Assembly: GCA_021778515.1 (NCBI GenBank) | Contig: JAJYCJ010000015.1 | Coordinates: 1 to 46,758 of the forward strand | Reading direction: 5' to 3' | DNA from: Acidobacteriota bacterium | Lineage (GTDB): Bacteria; Acidobacteriota; UBA4820; DSQY01 | Length of the DNA: 46,758 bases | In this document: in pieces, positions 26,099 to 36,746 of the stretch | How the letters are laid out: the number at the start of each line of letters is the position of its first letter | How positions within the stretch are numbered: position 1 is the first letter of the stretch | Made by a program: the position numbers and the translations under genes | Notes under the pieces: generated by a model | Seen by the model: the letters and a program-made list of their open reading frames with translations, nothing else | The model's database searches: none | What the model was told of the DNA's origin: nothing

Positions 26099-26135
26099 AA
26101 AGGGGGGTGCCTTCGGGTGCCCCCCTTTCTTTATT
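26099..26135 (+). terminator. Rho-independent terminator of the S53 protease gene
   Basis: AAAGGGGGGTGCC, a TTCG tetraloop, then GGTGCCCCCCTTT form a long stem (two G-T wobbles) followed by CTTTATT. It starts 22 bases after the TAA. The T-tract runs straight into the mobile element, whose target duplication TTATT (26131-26135) is the end of this terminator. Confidence 0.9.
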
Positions 26136-26461
26136 CCCAAATTCCGCGATTGAAATGCGGGTGGCTTCGGCTATGGTTCAGGTTCACGAGGGGAAGACAT
26201 TGTCTCTTGGACGGGGAGGGCCAAGGGCTTCTCTCTCCGATTCGCAGGCAAAGCCTGACGAATCGTCGCGTTGCCCTCCGGGGCCCCGCCCCACGGGCAA
26301 AGCCCGCTGGGGCCCCACCCCACCCTTGGGGCTTCCTCCCCCGGATCAAGTCCGGGGTCGGAGGCAACCCAAATCCCTTGGCGGGTGAAGACCGTCTTTC
26401 ACGGAAACTACCCTCCATCTGCCTTTCGGTGCCACTCCCATGTCCAGTCGCGGGATTTGGG
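26136..26461. mobile_element. 326-bp MITE-like element, copy 2
   Basis: It is the same length and order as copy 1 and about 95 percent identical by hand count. It starts CCCAAATTCCGCGATTG and ends CAGTCGCGGGATTTGGG, so the tips are inverted repeats with two mismatches. The exact 5-base direct repeat TTATT flanks it at 26131-26135 and 26462-26466, a different target from copy 1, which proves independent insertion. The internal hairpins are conserved. Copy 2 lies within the terminator T-tract of the S53 gene and 66 bases before a tRNA gene. Confidence 0.82.
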
Positions 26462-26488
26462 TTATTGGGCGGGGGAATGCCCGACCCC

Positions 26489-26518
26489 TTGCGGAACGAT
26501 CCCAGGGGCGAGTAGCAT
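26489..26518 (+). promoter_or_regulatory. Candidate tRNA-Ser promoter
   Basis: TTGCGG (26489-26494), 18 bases, TAGCAT (26513-26518), with the predicted start about three bases before the mature tRNA 5' end. The -35 resembles the TTGCGC boxes before prkA and tadA. Confidence 0.45.
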
Positions 26519-26527
26519 ACAAGACCC

Positions 26528-26617
26528 GGAGAGATGGCCGAGAGGTCGAAGGCGCCTGACTCGAAATCAGGTTTACCGGTAACGGTAACGGGGGTTCAAA
26601 TCCCTCTCTCTCCGCCA
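26528..26617 (+). tRNA. tRNA-Ser (anticodon CGA)
   Basis: The 90-base gene folds as a class II tRNA. The acceptor pairs GGAGAGA with TCTCTCC, with discriminator G and an encoded CCA at 26615-26617. The anticodon stem CCTGA/TCAGG encloses CTCGAAA, giving anticodon CGA for the UCG codon. The long variable arm TTACCG-GTAA-CGGTAA is typical of serine tRNAs, and the T loop is GTTCAAAT. Confidence 0.95.
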
Positions 26618-26638
26618 GAAAAAAGAGGACTTACACGG

Positions 26639-26658
26639 GGGCGGCCAGGGTGCCGCCC
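26639..26658 (+). terminator. Hairpin downstream of tRNA-Ser
   Basis: GGGCGGC (26639-26645) pairs with GCCGCCC (26652-26658) over a six-base loop, 21 bases after the tRNA, followed by TTGAT. It may also serve the converging tadA gene on the other strand. Confidence 0.4.
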
Positions 26659-26715
26659 TTGATCGTCTGGGGCGGGCCACACCGGGCCACGCCTTGAAGA
26701 GTTGGAGGAACCAGG

Positions 26716-27171
26716 TCAGGGCCGTCTTTCGGCGAAGAATCGCCGGAGCAACAGGCGGGACTCCTCCTCGCACAATCCCGAAGCCACGGGAAATCGGTGG
26801 GGGTACCGCCCTTGGCGCCAGAGCTCCTGAAGCGCTGAGACGCCTCCGAATCGTGGTTCGGGACAGGCGTAGACCAGACCCCCGATGCGGGCGTGCACCA
26901 TGGCGCCAAGGCACATGACGCAGGGCTCCAGAGTCACGTAAAGGGTGCACACCCCCAGGCCGCGGCGGCCCAGGGCGGCTAACCCTGACTGGAGGGCTTC
27001 GAGCTCGGCATGGTCCAGGGGGCCGATCGACTCGCAGCGGTTTCGGCCGGTGAAGATGGCCCCGTCAGGGGACAGGAGGGCCGCCCCCACGGGCACCTCC
27101 CCATCACGGGCGGCTCGTTCGGCGAGGCCGAGCGCCAGTCTCATGCACTCCTCGGGCGTGGGAAGGGACAC
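26716..27171 (-). CDS. tadA: tRNA-specific adenosine deaminase
   Basis: TadA converts the wobble adenosine of tRNA-Arg(ACG) to inosine. The 151 residues carry the cytidine-deaminase zinc site: His54 and the proton-shuttling Glu56 in DHAELEA, and Cys84 and Cys87 in LEPCVMC. RDGEVPVGA near the N-terminus is typical. The GTG at 27171 follows GGAGGAG by four bases. The frame extends 32 codons upstream to an ATG, but that segment is not TadA-like and would swallow the promoter. The gene converges on tRNA-Ser and diverges from the ribosomal superoperon. Confidence 0.95.
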   Translation of the reverse strand: MSLPTPEECMRLALGLAERAARDGEVPVGAALLSPDGAIFTGRNRCESIGPLDHAELEALQSGLAALGRRGLGVCTLYVTLEPCVMCLGAMVHARIGGLVYACPEPRFGGVSALQELWRQGRYPHRFPVASGLCEEESRLLLRRFFAERRP

Positions 27172-27194
27172 GGTGCTCCTCCAGTCCTGGTGCC

Positions 27195-27224
27195 AGCGTA
27201 GGACCTCTGCCCCCACCGGCGCAA
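27195..27224 (-). promoter_or_regulatory. Candidate tadA promoter
   Basis: Minus-strand TTGCGC (27224-27219), 18 bases, TACGCT (27200-27195). The hexamers are identical to those in front of prkA, and a leader of about 17 bases is predicted. Confidence 0.35.
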
Positions 27225-27286
27225 CCGGGACGCTCCAAACCGCAAAATGTTGAGGTGGTCTCCCCAAAGTGCGTTTTCTTAGGGGG

Positions 27287-27315
27287 TTGACAGCATTGGG
27301 GAAGTCCGGTATGCT
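27287..27315 (+). promoter_or_regulatory. Main promoter of the str-S10-spc-alpha superoperon
   Basis: An exact TTGACA (27287-27292), a 17-base spacer and TATGCT (27310-27315, 4 of 6 matches) are preceded by the T-rich stretch GTTTTCTT. Transcription should start near 27322, about 56 bases before rpsL. No other promoter of this quality was seen within the next 19 kb. Confidence 0.85.
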
Positions 27316-27320
27316 ATCCC

Positions 27321-27344
27321 GGCTTTTCCCCCTCGGGGAAGGCC
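27321..27344 (+). promoter_or_regulatory. Hairpin at the 5' end of the superoperon mRNA
   Basis: GGCTTTTCCCC and GGGGAAGGCC pair around CTC with one bulged T. The hairpin starts at the predicted first nucleotide, so it would cap the transcript and could stabilise it. Confidence 0.4.
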
Positions 27345-27377
27345 CTCGTGCAAGGCAAACGCACTAAGGAGGACGTT

Positions 27378-27752
27378 GTGCCGACCATCAATCAACTCGT
27401 GCGCAGGGGGCGCAAGGCGGTTCAGTACAAGACCAAGAGCCCCGCCCTTCAGGCGAATCCTCAAAAGCGCGGCGTGTGCACTCGCGTGTACACCACGACG
27501 CCCAAGAAGCCCAACTCCGCCCTCCGGAAGGTGGCGCGCGTGCGCCTCACCAGCGGGATGGAGGTGACCACCTACATCCCCGGCGTCGGGCACAACCTCC
27601 AGGAGCACTCGGTGGTCCTCATCCGCGGCGGCCGCGTGAAGGATCTGCCGGGCGTGCGGTACCACATCATTCGCGGCAAGCTGGATACGACGGGCGTGGA
27701 GGCCAGGCGCCAGGCCCGCTCAAAGTATGGAGCGAAGCGGCCGAAGTCATAA
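27378..27752 (+). CDS. rpsL: 30S ribosomal protein S12
   Basis: S12 lines the decoding centre and is the classic streptomycin target. The 124 residues start (M)[12 protein letters not shown] at GTG 27378, which AAGGAGG precedes; an upstream ATG would add ten foreign residues. The streptomycin-sensitive lysines are present in [12 protein letters not shown] and [12 protein letters not shown]. It opens the superoperon. Confidence 0.97.
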   Translation: MPTINQLVRRGRKAVQYKTKSPALQANPQKRGVCTRVYTTTPKKPNSALRKVARVRLTSGMEVTTYIPGVGHNLQEHSVVLIRGGRVKDLPGVRYHIIRGKLDTTGVEARRQARSKYGAKRPKS

Positions 27753-27771
27753 GAGTTCCCTCGCCACCCGG

Positions 27772-28293
<522 letters not shown>

Positions 28294-28302
28294 GGAGAAG
28301 GC

Positions 28303-30387
28303 GTGGCCCGTTCCGTCCCGTACGAACGACAAAGAAACATCGGCATCATGGCCCATATTGATGCCGGCAAGACCACCACGACCGAGCGGGTGCTCTACTA
28401 CACGGGCGTGAACTACAAGATGGGCGAGGTCCATGAGGGCACGGCCACCATGGACTGGATGGTGCAGGAGCAGGAGCGGGGGATCACCATCACCTCCGCG
28501 GCCACCACCTGCTTCTGGCGGGATCACCGCATCAACATCATCGATACGCCCGGGCACGTCGATTTCACGGCCGAGGTGGAGCGTTCCCTTCGCGTGCTCG
28601 ACGGGGCCGTAGGAGTCTTCTGCGGCGTGGCGGGGGTGGAGCCTCAGTCCGAAACGGTGTGGCGCCAGGCCGACAAGTACAAGGTGCCGCGCATCGCCTT
28701 CGTGAACAAAATGGACCGGCAGGGCGCCGACTTCGAGCGCGCCCTCAAGATGATGGACGATCGCCTGCACGCCCGCCCCGTGGCGCTCTTCCTCCCGTGG
28801 GGCTCGGAAGATTCCCTGGTGGGCGTCATCGACCTCCTCCACATGAAGGCGATCCGCTGGGAGGACGACACTCTCGGTGCGAAGTACGAGGTGACCGAGA
28901 TCCCCCCGGAGTATGCGGAGAAGGCCAAGGCCTTCCGGGAGAAGCTCCTGGAAATGGCGTGCGAGGAAGACGACGTTCTCATGCAGCGCTACCTGGACGG
29001 GGAAGAGCTGGATGACGTGGAGGCCGTCAAGGCCGCCATCCGCAAGGGCGCCATCGCCATGCACTTCACGCCGGTCCTGTGCGGCTCCGCCTTCAAGAAC
29101 AAGGGCATCCAGCCGCTCCTTGATGCCGTGGTGGACTATCTCCCCTCGCCCGTCGAGGTCCCCCCCGTGAAGGGGATCAACCCCGACACGGACGAGGTGG
29201 AGGAGCGGAAGCAGCTCGATGAACAGCCCTTCTGCGCCCTCGTCTTCAAGATCATGACCGATCCCTTCGTGGGGCAGCTGGCGTTCACGCGGGTCTATTC
29301 CGGCACCCTGAAGGCCGGCTCCTACGTCTGGAACGTGACGAAGAAGCGCCAGGAGCGCGTGGGCCGGCTCCTGAAGATGCACGCCAACAAGCGGGAGGAG
29401 ATCGAGGAGGTGCGCGCGGGGGACATCGCCGCCATCGTGGGCCTCAAGGACGCGGTGACGGGCGAGACCCTGGCCACGAAGGACCACCCGATCATCCTGG
29501 AGTCCATGGATTTCCCCGCCCCCGTCATCTCCGTGGCCATCGAGCCCAAAACCAAGGCGGACCAGGAGAAGCTCTCCGCCGCCCTGGTCAAGCTCGCCAA
29601 GGAAGACCCCACCTTCAAGGTGCGGGTGGATTTCGACACCGGCCAGACCCTCATCTCGGGCATGGGCGAGCTGCACCTTGAGATCATCGTGGACCGCCTC
29701 ACGCGGGAGTTCGGGGTCCAGGCCTCGGTGGGCAAGCCGCAGGTGGCCTACCGTGAAACCCTGACCAAGGAGGCCAAGGCCGAGGGCAAGTACATCAAGC
29801 AGACCGGCGGCCACGGCCAGTACGGCCACGTGAAGATCACCGTCGCGCCGCTCGGCGAGGGGGACGGCTTCGTATTCGAGAACGCCATCACCGGCGGCAC
29901 CATCCCCAGGGAGTACATCCCGGCTGTGGAGAAGGGCATCGCGGAGGCGATGGAGACCGGCGTCCTGGCCGGGTTCCCCGTCAAGGACGTGAAGGTCTCC
30001 CTCTACGACGGCTCCTACCACGAGGTGGACTCCTCCGAGATGGCCTTCAAGATCGCCGGTTCCATGGCCTTCAAGGAGGCCGCGCGCTCGGCCTCGCCGG
30101 CGCTGATGGAGCCGGTGATGAAGGTGGAGGTGACGGTCCCGGAAAACTACATGGGTGACGTGATCGGTGATCTCAACTCCCGGCGCGGGAAGATCCACGG
30201 GATGGAATCGCGCGCCAACCTCCAGGTCATCACCGCCTACGTTCCGCTCTCTGAAATGTTCGGTTATGCGACCTCGCTGCGCTCCCTCACGCAGGGCCGC
30301 GGCAATTACGTGATGCAGTTCGAGCACTACGAAACCACGCCGAAGCAGATCTCGGACGAGATTGTCGCCCGCGTGCAGGGCCGTTAG
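28303..30387 (+). CDS. fusA: Elongation factor G
   Basis: EF-G is the translocation GTPase, also used with RRF in ribosome recycling. The 694 residues are full length. The P-loop is [15 protein letters not shown], switch I is the normal [10 protein letters not shown], and DTPGHVDF and FVNKMDR complete the G domain. Domain IV carries [18 protein letters not shown]. The start is GTG at 28303 after AAGGAG. Its canonical switch I contrasts with the unusual one in the neighbouring tuf. Confidence 0.97.
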   Translation: MARSVPYERQRNIGIMAHIDAGKTTTTERVLYYTGVNYKMGEVHEGTATMDWMVQEQERGITITSAATTCFWRDHRINIIDTPGHVDFTAEVERSLRVLDGAVGVFCGVAGVEPQSETVWRQADKYKVPRIAFVNKMDRQGADFERALKMMDDRLHARPVALFLPWGSEDSLVGVIDLLHMKAIRWEDDTLGAKYEVTEIPPEYAEKAKAFREKLLEMACEEDDVLMQRYLDGEELDDVEAVKAAIRKGAIAMHFTPVLCGSAFKNKGIQPLLDAVVDYLPSPVEVPPVKGINPDTDEVEERKQLDEQPFCALVFKIMTDPFVGQLAFTRVYSGTLKAGSYVWNVTKKRQERVGRLLKMHANKREEIEEVRAGDIAAIVGLKDAVTGETLATKDHPIILESMDFPAPVISVAIEPKTKADQEKLSAALVKLAKEDPTFKVRVDFDTGQTLISGMGELHLEIIVDRLTREFGVQASVGKPQVAYRETLTKEAKAEGKYIKQTGGHGQYGHVKITVAPLGEGDGFVFENAITGGTIPREYIPAVEKGIAEAMETGVLAGFPVKDVKVSLYDGSYHEVDSSEMAFKIAGSMAFKEAARSASPALMEPVMKVEVTVPENYMGDVIGDLNSRRGKIHGMESRANLQVITAYVPLSEMFGYATSLRSLTQGRGNYVMQFEHYETTPKQISDEIVARVQGR

Positions 30388-30402
30388 TCAAGGAGGCTGA
30401 GG

Positions 30403-31611
<1,209 letters not shown>

Positions 31612-31617
31612 GAGCTC

Positions 31618-31935
31618 ATGCTGAACGAAAAGATCCGGATTCGCCTTTTGGCTTACGACTACTGGATCCTGGACCGCTCCACCAAGGAGATCGTGGAGAC
31701 GGCCAAGAGGACCGGTGCGAGGGTGAAGGGGCCGATCCCCCTGCCCACGGACCGAACCATTTGGACCGTCAACCGGTCCCCCCACGTGGACAAGAAGTCC
31801 AGGGAACAGTTCGAGATGCGCACCCACAAGCGGCTGCTGGACATCTACGACCCCACGCCGCAGACCGTGGACGCGCTCATGAAGCTGAACCTGCCGCCCG
31901 GGGTGGATGTGGAGATCAAGGCCTTCACGAAGTGA
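31618..31935 (+). CDS. rpsJ: 30S ribosomal protein S10
   Basis: S10 sits in the 30S head and, as NusE, also joins transcription antitermination complexes. The 105 residues include [16 protein letters not shown] (family norm YDHRxLD) and [20 protein letters not shown], the NusB-contact region. The ATG is six bases after tuf behind GGAG. It begins the S10 part of the superoperon. Confidence 0.96.
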   Translation: MLNEKIRIRLLAYDYWILDRSTKEIVETAKRTGARVKGPIPLPTDRTIWTVNRSPHVDKKSREQFEMRTHKRLLDIYDPTPQTVDALMKLNLPPGVDVEIKAFTK

Positions 31936-31950
31936 CACTGGCCCCCGGAT

Positions 31951-31995
31951 CCCCGCCGCACCGTGGGCGGGGCGGGCACGTCGCCCTCGGGCGAC
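31951..31995 (+). promoter_or_regulatory. Two hairpins between rpsJ and rplC
   Basis: CCCCGCC (31951-31957) pairs with GGCGGGG (31966-31972), and GTCGCC-CTCG-GGCGAC spans 31980-31995, all within a 79-base gap. A regulatory or RNA-processing role is possible; the classic L4 leader lies before S10, not after it. Confidence 0.35.
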
Positions 31996-32014
31996 CTCTG
32001 CTTGAGGAGAGATC

Positions 32015-32638
32015 ATGAAGATCGGAATTTTGGGACGCAAGGTTGGCATGACGCAGATCTTCGACGAGACCAGGGCCGTGGTGCCCGTGACCGTCGTGGC
32101 TGCCGGCCCCTGCGTCGTGCTTCAGAAGAAGTCCCCCAGCACCGACGGTTACCACGCGGTGCAGGTCGGGCTCGTGGAGAAGGTGGGCCGGCGGGCCATC
32201 ACCAAGCCCCAGGCGGGGCACCTGAAGAAGGCCGGAGCCGGCTCCGTCCGGGCCATCCGGGAATTGCGGGGAGAATTCCCAGACCTGGTTCCGGGCAACA
32301 CCATCACCGTGGATCTCTTCAAGGACATCCAGGTGGTGGAGGTGATCGGGACCAGCAAGGGCAAGGGCTTCCAGGGCGTGGTCAGGCGCCACCACTTCCG
32401 CGGCGGCCGGGCAACGCACGGCTCCATGTTCCATCGCGCTCCGGGCTCCATCGGCGCCTCTTCGGACCCCTCCAGGGTCTTCAAGGGCACCAAGATGGGC
32501 GGGCAGATGGGCAACGGCCGGGTGACCGTCAAGAACCTCAGGCTCGTCCTGGTGGACGCGGAGCGGGGCCTGCTTCTGATCCGCGGCGCCGTGCCCGGTC
32601 CCAGGGGCGGACTCCTGACGATCCACGGCATACGGTGA
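32015..32638 (+). CDS. rplC: 50S ribosomal protein L3
   Basis: L3 binds near the peptidyl-transferase centre and is an early assembly protein. The 207 residues start MKIGILGRKVGMTQIFDE and carry the loop GGQMGNGRVTVKNL, whose glutamine is methylated in E. coli. The ATG follows GAGGAGAG. Confidence 0.96.
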   Translation: MKIGILGRKVGMTQIFDETRAVVPVTVVAAGPCVVLQKKSPSTDGYHAVQVGLVEKVGRRAITKPQAGHLKKAGAGSVRAIRELRGEFPDLVPGNTITVDLFKDIQVVEVIGTSKGKGFQGVVRRHHFRGGRATHGSMFHRAPGSIGASSDPSRVFKGTKMGGQMGNGRVTVKNLRLVLVDAERGLLLIRGAVPGPRGGLLTIHGIR

Positions 32639-32649
32639 GGGGTTGAGCA

Positions 32650-33279
32650 ATGGCTAACATTCCAGTGATCAACGCATCCAATGAAGTGAGCAGGGAGCTC
32701 AACCTGCCCGAGGAGGTCTTCGCGACCCCCTACCGCCGCGACCTCATCTACGAGGCGGTGCGGAACTTCCTCGCCAACCAGCGCCTGGGGACCCACTCCA
32801 CCAAGCGGCGCGACGAGGTCTCGGGCTCGGGCAAGAAGCTGTGGAAGCAGAAGCACACGGGGCGGGCCCGCATGGGCGAGATCCGTTCCCCGCTCTGGTA
32901 CCACGGCGGCATCGTTTTCGGCCCCAAGCCGCGCGACTACTCTTACTCGATCCCGAAGAAGATCCGCCGCGGCGCCATGCGCAGCCTCCTGTCGGAGCGG
33001 ATCCGCCGGGGCATGCTGGCGGTGATGGACAGCCTCACCGTGGAGAGCCACCGCACGAAGGAGTTCCTGACCCGCTACGCTCCCATCCTGGACGCCCACA
33101 AGACGGTGCTGTTCGTGGACTCGACCGTCTCCGAGCCGCTCCGGCTGGCCAGCAGGAACGTTCCGGGCGTCAAGGTGACGGGCGTGGACGAGGTGAACAT
33201 CTACGACCTCGCTCGCTACGAGATGGTCGTCTTAACAGAGCCGGCGCTCGCGCGCCTCTCGGAGGTTCTCAAGCCATGA
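32650..33279 (+). CDS. rplD: 50S ribosomal protein L4
   Basis: L4 lines the exit tunnel and in E. coli represses its own operon. The 209 residues contain the tunnel-loop signature KHTGRARMGEIRSPLWYHGG and GPKPRDYSYSIPKKIRRGAM. The stop overlaps the rplW start by three bases (ATGA). Confidence 0.96.
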   Translation: MANIPVINASNEVSRELNLPEEVFATPYRRDLIYEAVRNFLANQRLGTHSTKRRDEVSGSGKKLWKQKHTGRARMGEIRSPLWYHGGIVFGPKPRDYSYSIPKKIRRGAMRSLLSERIRRGMLAVMDSLTVESHRTKEFLTRYAPILDAHKTVLFVDSTVSEPLRLASRNVPGVKVTGVDEVNIYDLARYEMVVLTEPALARLSEVLKP

Positions 33280-33569
33280 GGAGCCCCCACACCATCATCC
33301 TCCGCCCGCTCCTGACGGAAAAGAACCTCATCGCCAAGGAGCGCGCCCAGACGGTCGCTTTCCAGGTCGATCCGAAGGCCAACAAGATCGAGATCGCCTA
33401 CGCCGTGGAGAAGATCTTCGGCACCAAGGTGGAGACCGTGCGGGTCGTGAACGTCCTTGGAAAGAACAAGAGGGTCGGCCGGTCCGAGGGCAAGCGCCCC
33501 GACTGGAAGAAGGCCTACGTGAAGCTCGCCAAGGGCGCCAAGCCCATCGAGTACTTCGAGGGAGTGTAA
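33276..33569 (+). CDS. rplW: 50S ribosomal protein L23
   Basis: L23 sits at the tunnel exit, where it docks SRP and trigger factor. The 97 residues include [35 protein letters not shown] and the ribosome-binding [19 protein letters not shown]. The ATG overlaps the rplD stop, and the ribosome site lies inside rplD (TCGGAGG). Confidence 0.96.
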   Translation: MRSPHTIILRPLLTEKNLIAKERAQTVAFQVDPKANKIEIAYAVEKIFGTKVETVRVVNVLGKNKRVGRSEGKRPDWKKAYVKLAKGAKPIEYFEGV

Positions 33570-33579
33570 GGGGACATCC

Positions 33580-34401
33580 ATGGGCATCAAGACCTATAAA
33601 CCGGTTACCCCCAGCCGCCGCTACATCACCACCTCGACCTTCGAAGAGGTGACCAAGACCGAGCCCGAAAAGCGGCTTTTGGAGAAGAAGACCCGGACGA
33701 GCTGCCGCAACGCCCACGGCCACATCACCGTGCGCCGGCGGGGCGGCGGCCACAAGCGCCGGTACCGCATCATCGACTTCAAGCGCGGCAAGCACGGGAT
33801 CCCGGCCAAGGTGGCCGCGGTGGAGTACGACCCCAACCGGACCTGCCGCATCGCGCTGCTGAATTACGCCGACGGCGAGAAGCGCTACATCCTCTGCCCC
33901 GAGGGACTGCAGGTGGGCCAGACGATCATGGCGGGAGAGGAGGCCGAAGTGGTGGTGGGCAACGCGCTTCCCCTCCGCAAGATTCCCGTCGGCACCATGG
34001 TCCACAACATCGAGCTCCACGAGGGAGGCGGCGGCCAGATGGCGCGGGCGGCGGGAGCCGCGGCCCAGCTGATGGCCAAGGAGGGCCGCCTGGCCACCCT
34101 CCGCATGCCCTCGGGTGAGATGCGCTACGTCAGCGTCAACTGCTACGCCACCGTGGGACAGGTCGGCAACCTGGATCACCAGAACATCAGCCTGGGGAAG
34201 GCCGGACGCAACCGCTGGCTCGGCCGCAGGCCGAAGGTCCGCGGCACGGCCATGAACCCGGTGGACCACCCCCACGGCGGCGGCGAGGGCAAGTCCAAGG
34301 GCGGGCGCCATCCCGTGACCCCCTGGGGCGTCCCCACCAAGGGCTACAAGACCCGCCGGAACAAGCGGACGGCCCGGTTTATCGTCAAGAGGAGAGCCTA
34401 G
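33580..34401 (+). CDS. rplB: 50S ribosomal protein L2
   Basis: L2 is a core 23S rRNA binder needed for subunit association and peptidyl transfer. The 273 residues start [17 protein letters not shown]. They include HIGAGHKR-type sequence [17 protein letters not shown] and the near-C-terminal [14 protein letters not shown], which holds the critical histidine. rpsS follows after one base. Confidence 0.97.
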   Translation: MGIKTYKPVTPSRRYITTSTFEEVTKTEPEKRLLEKKTRTSCRNAHGHITVRRRGGGHKRRYRIIDFKRGKHGIPAKVAAVEYDPNRTCRIALLNYADGEKRYILCPEGLQVGQTIMAGEEAEVVVGNALPLRKIPVGTMVHNIELHEGGGGQMARAAGAAAQLMAKEGRLATLRMPSGEMRYVSVNCYATVGQVGNLDHQNISLGKAGRNRWLGRRPKVRGTAMNPVDHPHGGGEGKSKGGRHPVTPWGVPTKGYKTRRNKRTARFIVKRRA

Positions 34402-34402
34402 A

Positions 34403-34684
34403 ATGTCGCGGTCCCTGAAGAAAGGCCCCTTCGTGGACGACCACCTGATGCGCAAGGTGGACGCCCTGAACGCCTCGGGCAAGAAGAGCGTCATCAAGAC
34501 CTGGAGCCGCCGTTCGATGATCGTGCCGGCCATGCTGAACCACACCATCGCGGTCCACAACGGCAAGAAGTTCGTGCCGGTATACGTCACGGAAAACATG
34601 ATCGGTAACCGGCTCGGCGAGTTCGCCCCCACGCGCACCTTCCGGGGGCACTCGGGAGACAGGAAAAAGGGAGAGGTCAAGTAA
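34403..34684 (+). CDS. rpsS: 30S ribosomal protein S19
   Basis: S19 pairs with S13 in the 30S head near the A-site. The 93 residues start [20 protein letters not shown] and contain [13 protein letters not shown] and [17 protein letters not shown], standard S19 blocks. The ribosome site AGAGGAG lies in the end of rplB. Confidence 0.97.
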   Translation: MSRSLKKGPFVDDHLMRKVDALNASGKKSVIKTWSRRSMIVPAMLNHTIAVHNGKKFVPVYVTENMIGNRLGEFAPTRTFRGHSGDRKKGEVK

Positions 34685-34694
34685 GGTGGCCGCC

Positions 34695-35042
34695 ATGATC
34701 GTAAAAGCCGTCGCCAAATACGTGGACAGCTCGCCCCAGAAGGCCCGCCTCGTGGCGGACATGATCCGGGGCCGTTCTGTCGGGGATGCGTTGGCCATCC
34801 TGCGCTTCACCAAGAAGCGCGCCGCCCGGCACCTGCAGAAGCTCCTCAAGGCGGCCGTGGCCAATGCCGAGAGCCTGCCGAACCGGCAGGTGGACGTTGA
34901 TAATCTGGTGGTGTCGACGATCTTCGTGGACGGCGCCTCGCTGAAGTTTCGGAAGCGGACCCTGCCCGCCCCCATGGGCCGGGCCTACCGCTTCGTGAAG
35001 CGCCAGAGTCACATCACCATCGGTTTGGACGAGAAGAGGTAG
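34695..35042 (+). CDS. rplV: 50S ribosomal protein L22
   Basis: L22 binds several 23S domains and narrows the exit tunnel. With ATG 34695 the product is 115 residues, starting MIVKAVAKYVDSSPQKARLV. AAGGTGG lies six bases upstream; a GTG at 34686 would add three residues. The C-terminal RAYRFVKRQSHITIGL is typical. It is followed by an unusual repeat-containing gap. Confidence 0.93.
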   Translation: MIVKAVAKYVDSSPQKARLVADMIRGRSVGDALAILRFTKKRAARHLQKLLKAAVANAESLPNRQVDVDNLVVSTIFVDGASLKFRKRTLPAPMGRAYRFVKRQSHITIGLDEKR

Positions 35043-35047
35043 CGGTC

Positions 35048-35139
35048 AGGACTGAGGAGTGAGCACTGAGGACTGAGCCAGGCAGGCTGTGAGGGCTAGC
35101 GGGAGTGATACCGCGCCTCAGTATTCGGCTCTCGGCACT
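35048..35139. repeat. Inverted arrays of a degenerate 7-base repeat between rplV and rpsC
   Basis: Left array, read on the plus strand: AGGACTG, AGGAGTG, AGCACTG, AGGACTG (35048-35075), fading into two decayed units to 35089. Right array (35112-35139), read on the minus strand: AGTGCCG, AGAGCCG, AATACTG, AGGCGCG. The two arrays face each other across about 22-36 bases and could form a long imperfect hairpin. At 115 bases this gap is the longest in the superoperon. Confidence 0.6.
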
Positions 35140-35157
35140 GGACTTTGGAGGTGAGCT

Positions 35158-35787
35158 TTGGGTCAGAAAGTTAACCCCGTAGGCTTCCGGGTAGGATTCA
35201 ACAAGGACTGGGAGTCCCGCTGGTTTGCGAAGAAGGATTACAAGTCCCTGCTCCACGAGGATCTCAAGCTCCGGAAGGAGCTCCTGGGGCGCCTGCGGCA
35301 CGCCGGGGTCTCCCGCGTCGATCTGGAGCGGGCCGGCAAGAAGCTCACCATCACGGTGTTCACCAGCCGCCCCGGCATCATCATCGGGAAGAAGGGCGCG
35401 GAGGTGGACCGTCTCAAGGAAGAGGTCCAGCGCCGCCTCGGCCGCGAGGTCTACATAAAGATCGAGGAGATCCACCGGCCCGAGATCGAATCCCAGCTGG
35501 TGGCCGAATCCATCGCCCTCCAGCTGAACAAGCGCGTGGCCTTCCGCCGGGCCATGAAGCGGGCCATCGAGATGGCCGGCAAGTTCGGGGCGCTCGGCAT
35601 CAAGATTCGCGTGGCCGGCCGCCTGAACGGGGCCGAGATCGCGCGGTCCGAGTGGTATCTTGAAGGGCGCCTGCCGTTGCAGACGCTGCGCAGCGACATC
35701 GACTACGGCTTCGCCGAGGCCAGGACCACCTACGGGGTCATCGGCGTCAAGGTGTGGATCTACAAGGGCCAGAAGGTCGGCAAGTAA
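35158..35787 (+). CDS. rpsC: 30S ribosomal protein S3
   Basis: S3 lies at the mRNA entry and acts with S4 and S5 as a helicase. The 209 residues start (M)[19 protein letters not shown] at a TTG codon, behind a strong GGAGGTG; no ATG or GTG alternative fits. The KH domain has IIGKKG at about 75-80, and the end includes VKVWIYKG. Confidence 0.96.
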   Translation: MGQKVNPVGFRVGFNKDWESRWFAKKDYKSLLHEDLKLRKELLGRLRHAGVSRVDLERAGKKLTITVFTSRPGIIIGKKGAEVDRLKEEVQRRLGREVYIKIEEIHRPEIESQLVAESIALQLNKRVAFRRAMKRAIEMAGKFGALGIKIRVAGRLNGAEIARSEWYLEGRLPLQTLRSDIDYGFAEARTTYGVIGVKVWIYKGQKVGK

Positions 35788-35805
35788 GCCGCCGGGAGCA
35801 GCACC

Positions 35806-36231
35806 ATGTTGATGCCAAAGAAGGTCAAGTACAGGAAACAGATGAAGGGGCGCCGCGCCGGAGTGGCCACCCGCGGGAGTCACGTGGACTTCGGCGATTA
35901 CGGCCTGATGGCCCTGGAATGCGCGTGGATCACGAACCGGCAGATCGAGGCGAGCCGCGTCGCCATCAACCGCTCCATCAAGAGGGGCGGCAAGCTCTGG
36001 ATCCGCATCTTCCCGGACAAGCCCTTCACCAAGAAGCCCCTTGAAACCCGTATGGGCAAGGGAAAGGGCAATCCGGAGGGGTGGGTGGCGGTGGTCAAGC
36101 CGGGCCGCGTCCTCTTCGAGCTGGAGGGAGTGACCCTGGACATCGCCCAGGAGGCCTTCCGTCTCGCGGCCCACAAGCTTCCCATCAAGACCCGGTTCGT
36201 GGCCCGGAAGGACCAGGAGTTCTCGCTATGA
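35806..36231 (+). CDS. rplP: 50S ribosomal protein L16
   Basis: L16 organises the A-site tRNA region of the 50S. The 141 residues start [20 protein letters not shown] and include [34 protein letters not shown] and [12 protein letters not shown]. The stop overlaps the rpmC start (ATGATG). An ATG two codons later is a less likely start. Confidence 0.96.
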   Translation: MLMPKKVKYRKQMKGRRAGVATRGSHVDFGDYGLMALECAWITNRQIEASRVAINRSIKRGGKLWIRIFPDKPFTKKPLETRMGKGKGNPEGWVAVVKPGRVLFELEGVTLDIAQEAFRLAAHKLPIKTRFVARKDQEFSL

Positions 36232-36452
36232 TGAAGCCACAGGACCTCAAGAGACCGGCCAAGATCCGCGACCTGGGGGTGGATGAGCTCAGGCGCGAAG
36301 AGCAGGAGATCACGGAGCACCTCATGAAGCTCCGCTTCCAGCTGGCGTCCGGCCAGATCGAGAATCCGCAGCTGATCCGCGCCTACCGGCACGGCCTGGC
36401 ACGGGTGAAGACAGTCTTGGCCGAGAAGCAGCGGGCGGCCCAGGGGAGTTGA
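36228..36452 (+). CDS. rpmC: 50S ribosomal protein L29
   Basis: L29 is a small helical protein at the tunnel exit beside L23. The 74 residues are helix-rich, with [20 protein letters not shown] and [20 protein letters not shown] as the two-helix hairpin. The start overlaps the rplP stop by four bases. Confidence 0.93.
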   Translation: MMKPQDLKRPAKIRDLGVDELRREEQEITEHLMKLRFQLASGQIENPQLIRAYRHGLARVKTVLAEKQRAAQGS

Positions 36453-36454
36453 GC

Positions 36455-36727
36455 ATGGACGCGAATGCCACGAAGGAGACCCGCCACCACGCCACCAAGG
36501 TGGGGCTGGTGGTGTCGGACAAGATGGACAAGACGGTGGTCGTGCAGGTGGAACGCCGCATCTTCCATCCAGCCTACAAGAAGGTGGTCAAGCGGACCAA
36601 TCGCTTCAAGGCGCACGACGAGAAGAACCAGTGCGGGGTGGGAGACACGGTCCTCATCGTGGAGACTCGCCCCCTGAGCCGGGACAAGCACTGGGCCGTC
36701 AAGGAAGTCCTGGAGAAAGCCCGCTGA
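36455..36727 (+). CDS. rpsQ: 30S ribosomal protein S17
   Basis: S17 is an early 16S 5'-domain binder. The 90-residue OB-fold protein contains [19 protein letters not shown] and [20 protein letters not shown]. The ATG at 36455 comes two bases after the rpmC stop and follows GGGGAG. Confidence 0.95.
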   Translation: MDANATKETRHHATKVGLVVSDKMDKTVVVQVERRIFHPAYKKVVKRTNRFKAHDEKNQCGVGDTVLIVETRPLSRDKHWAVKEVLEKAR

Positions 36728-36746
36728 TCGGCCTTAGGAGACAGCC

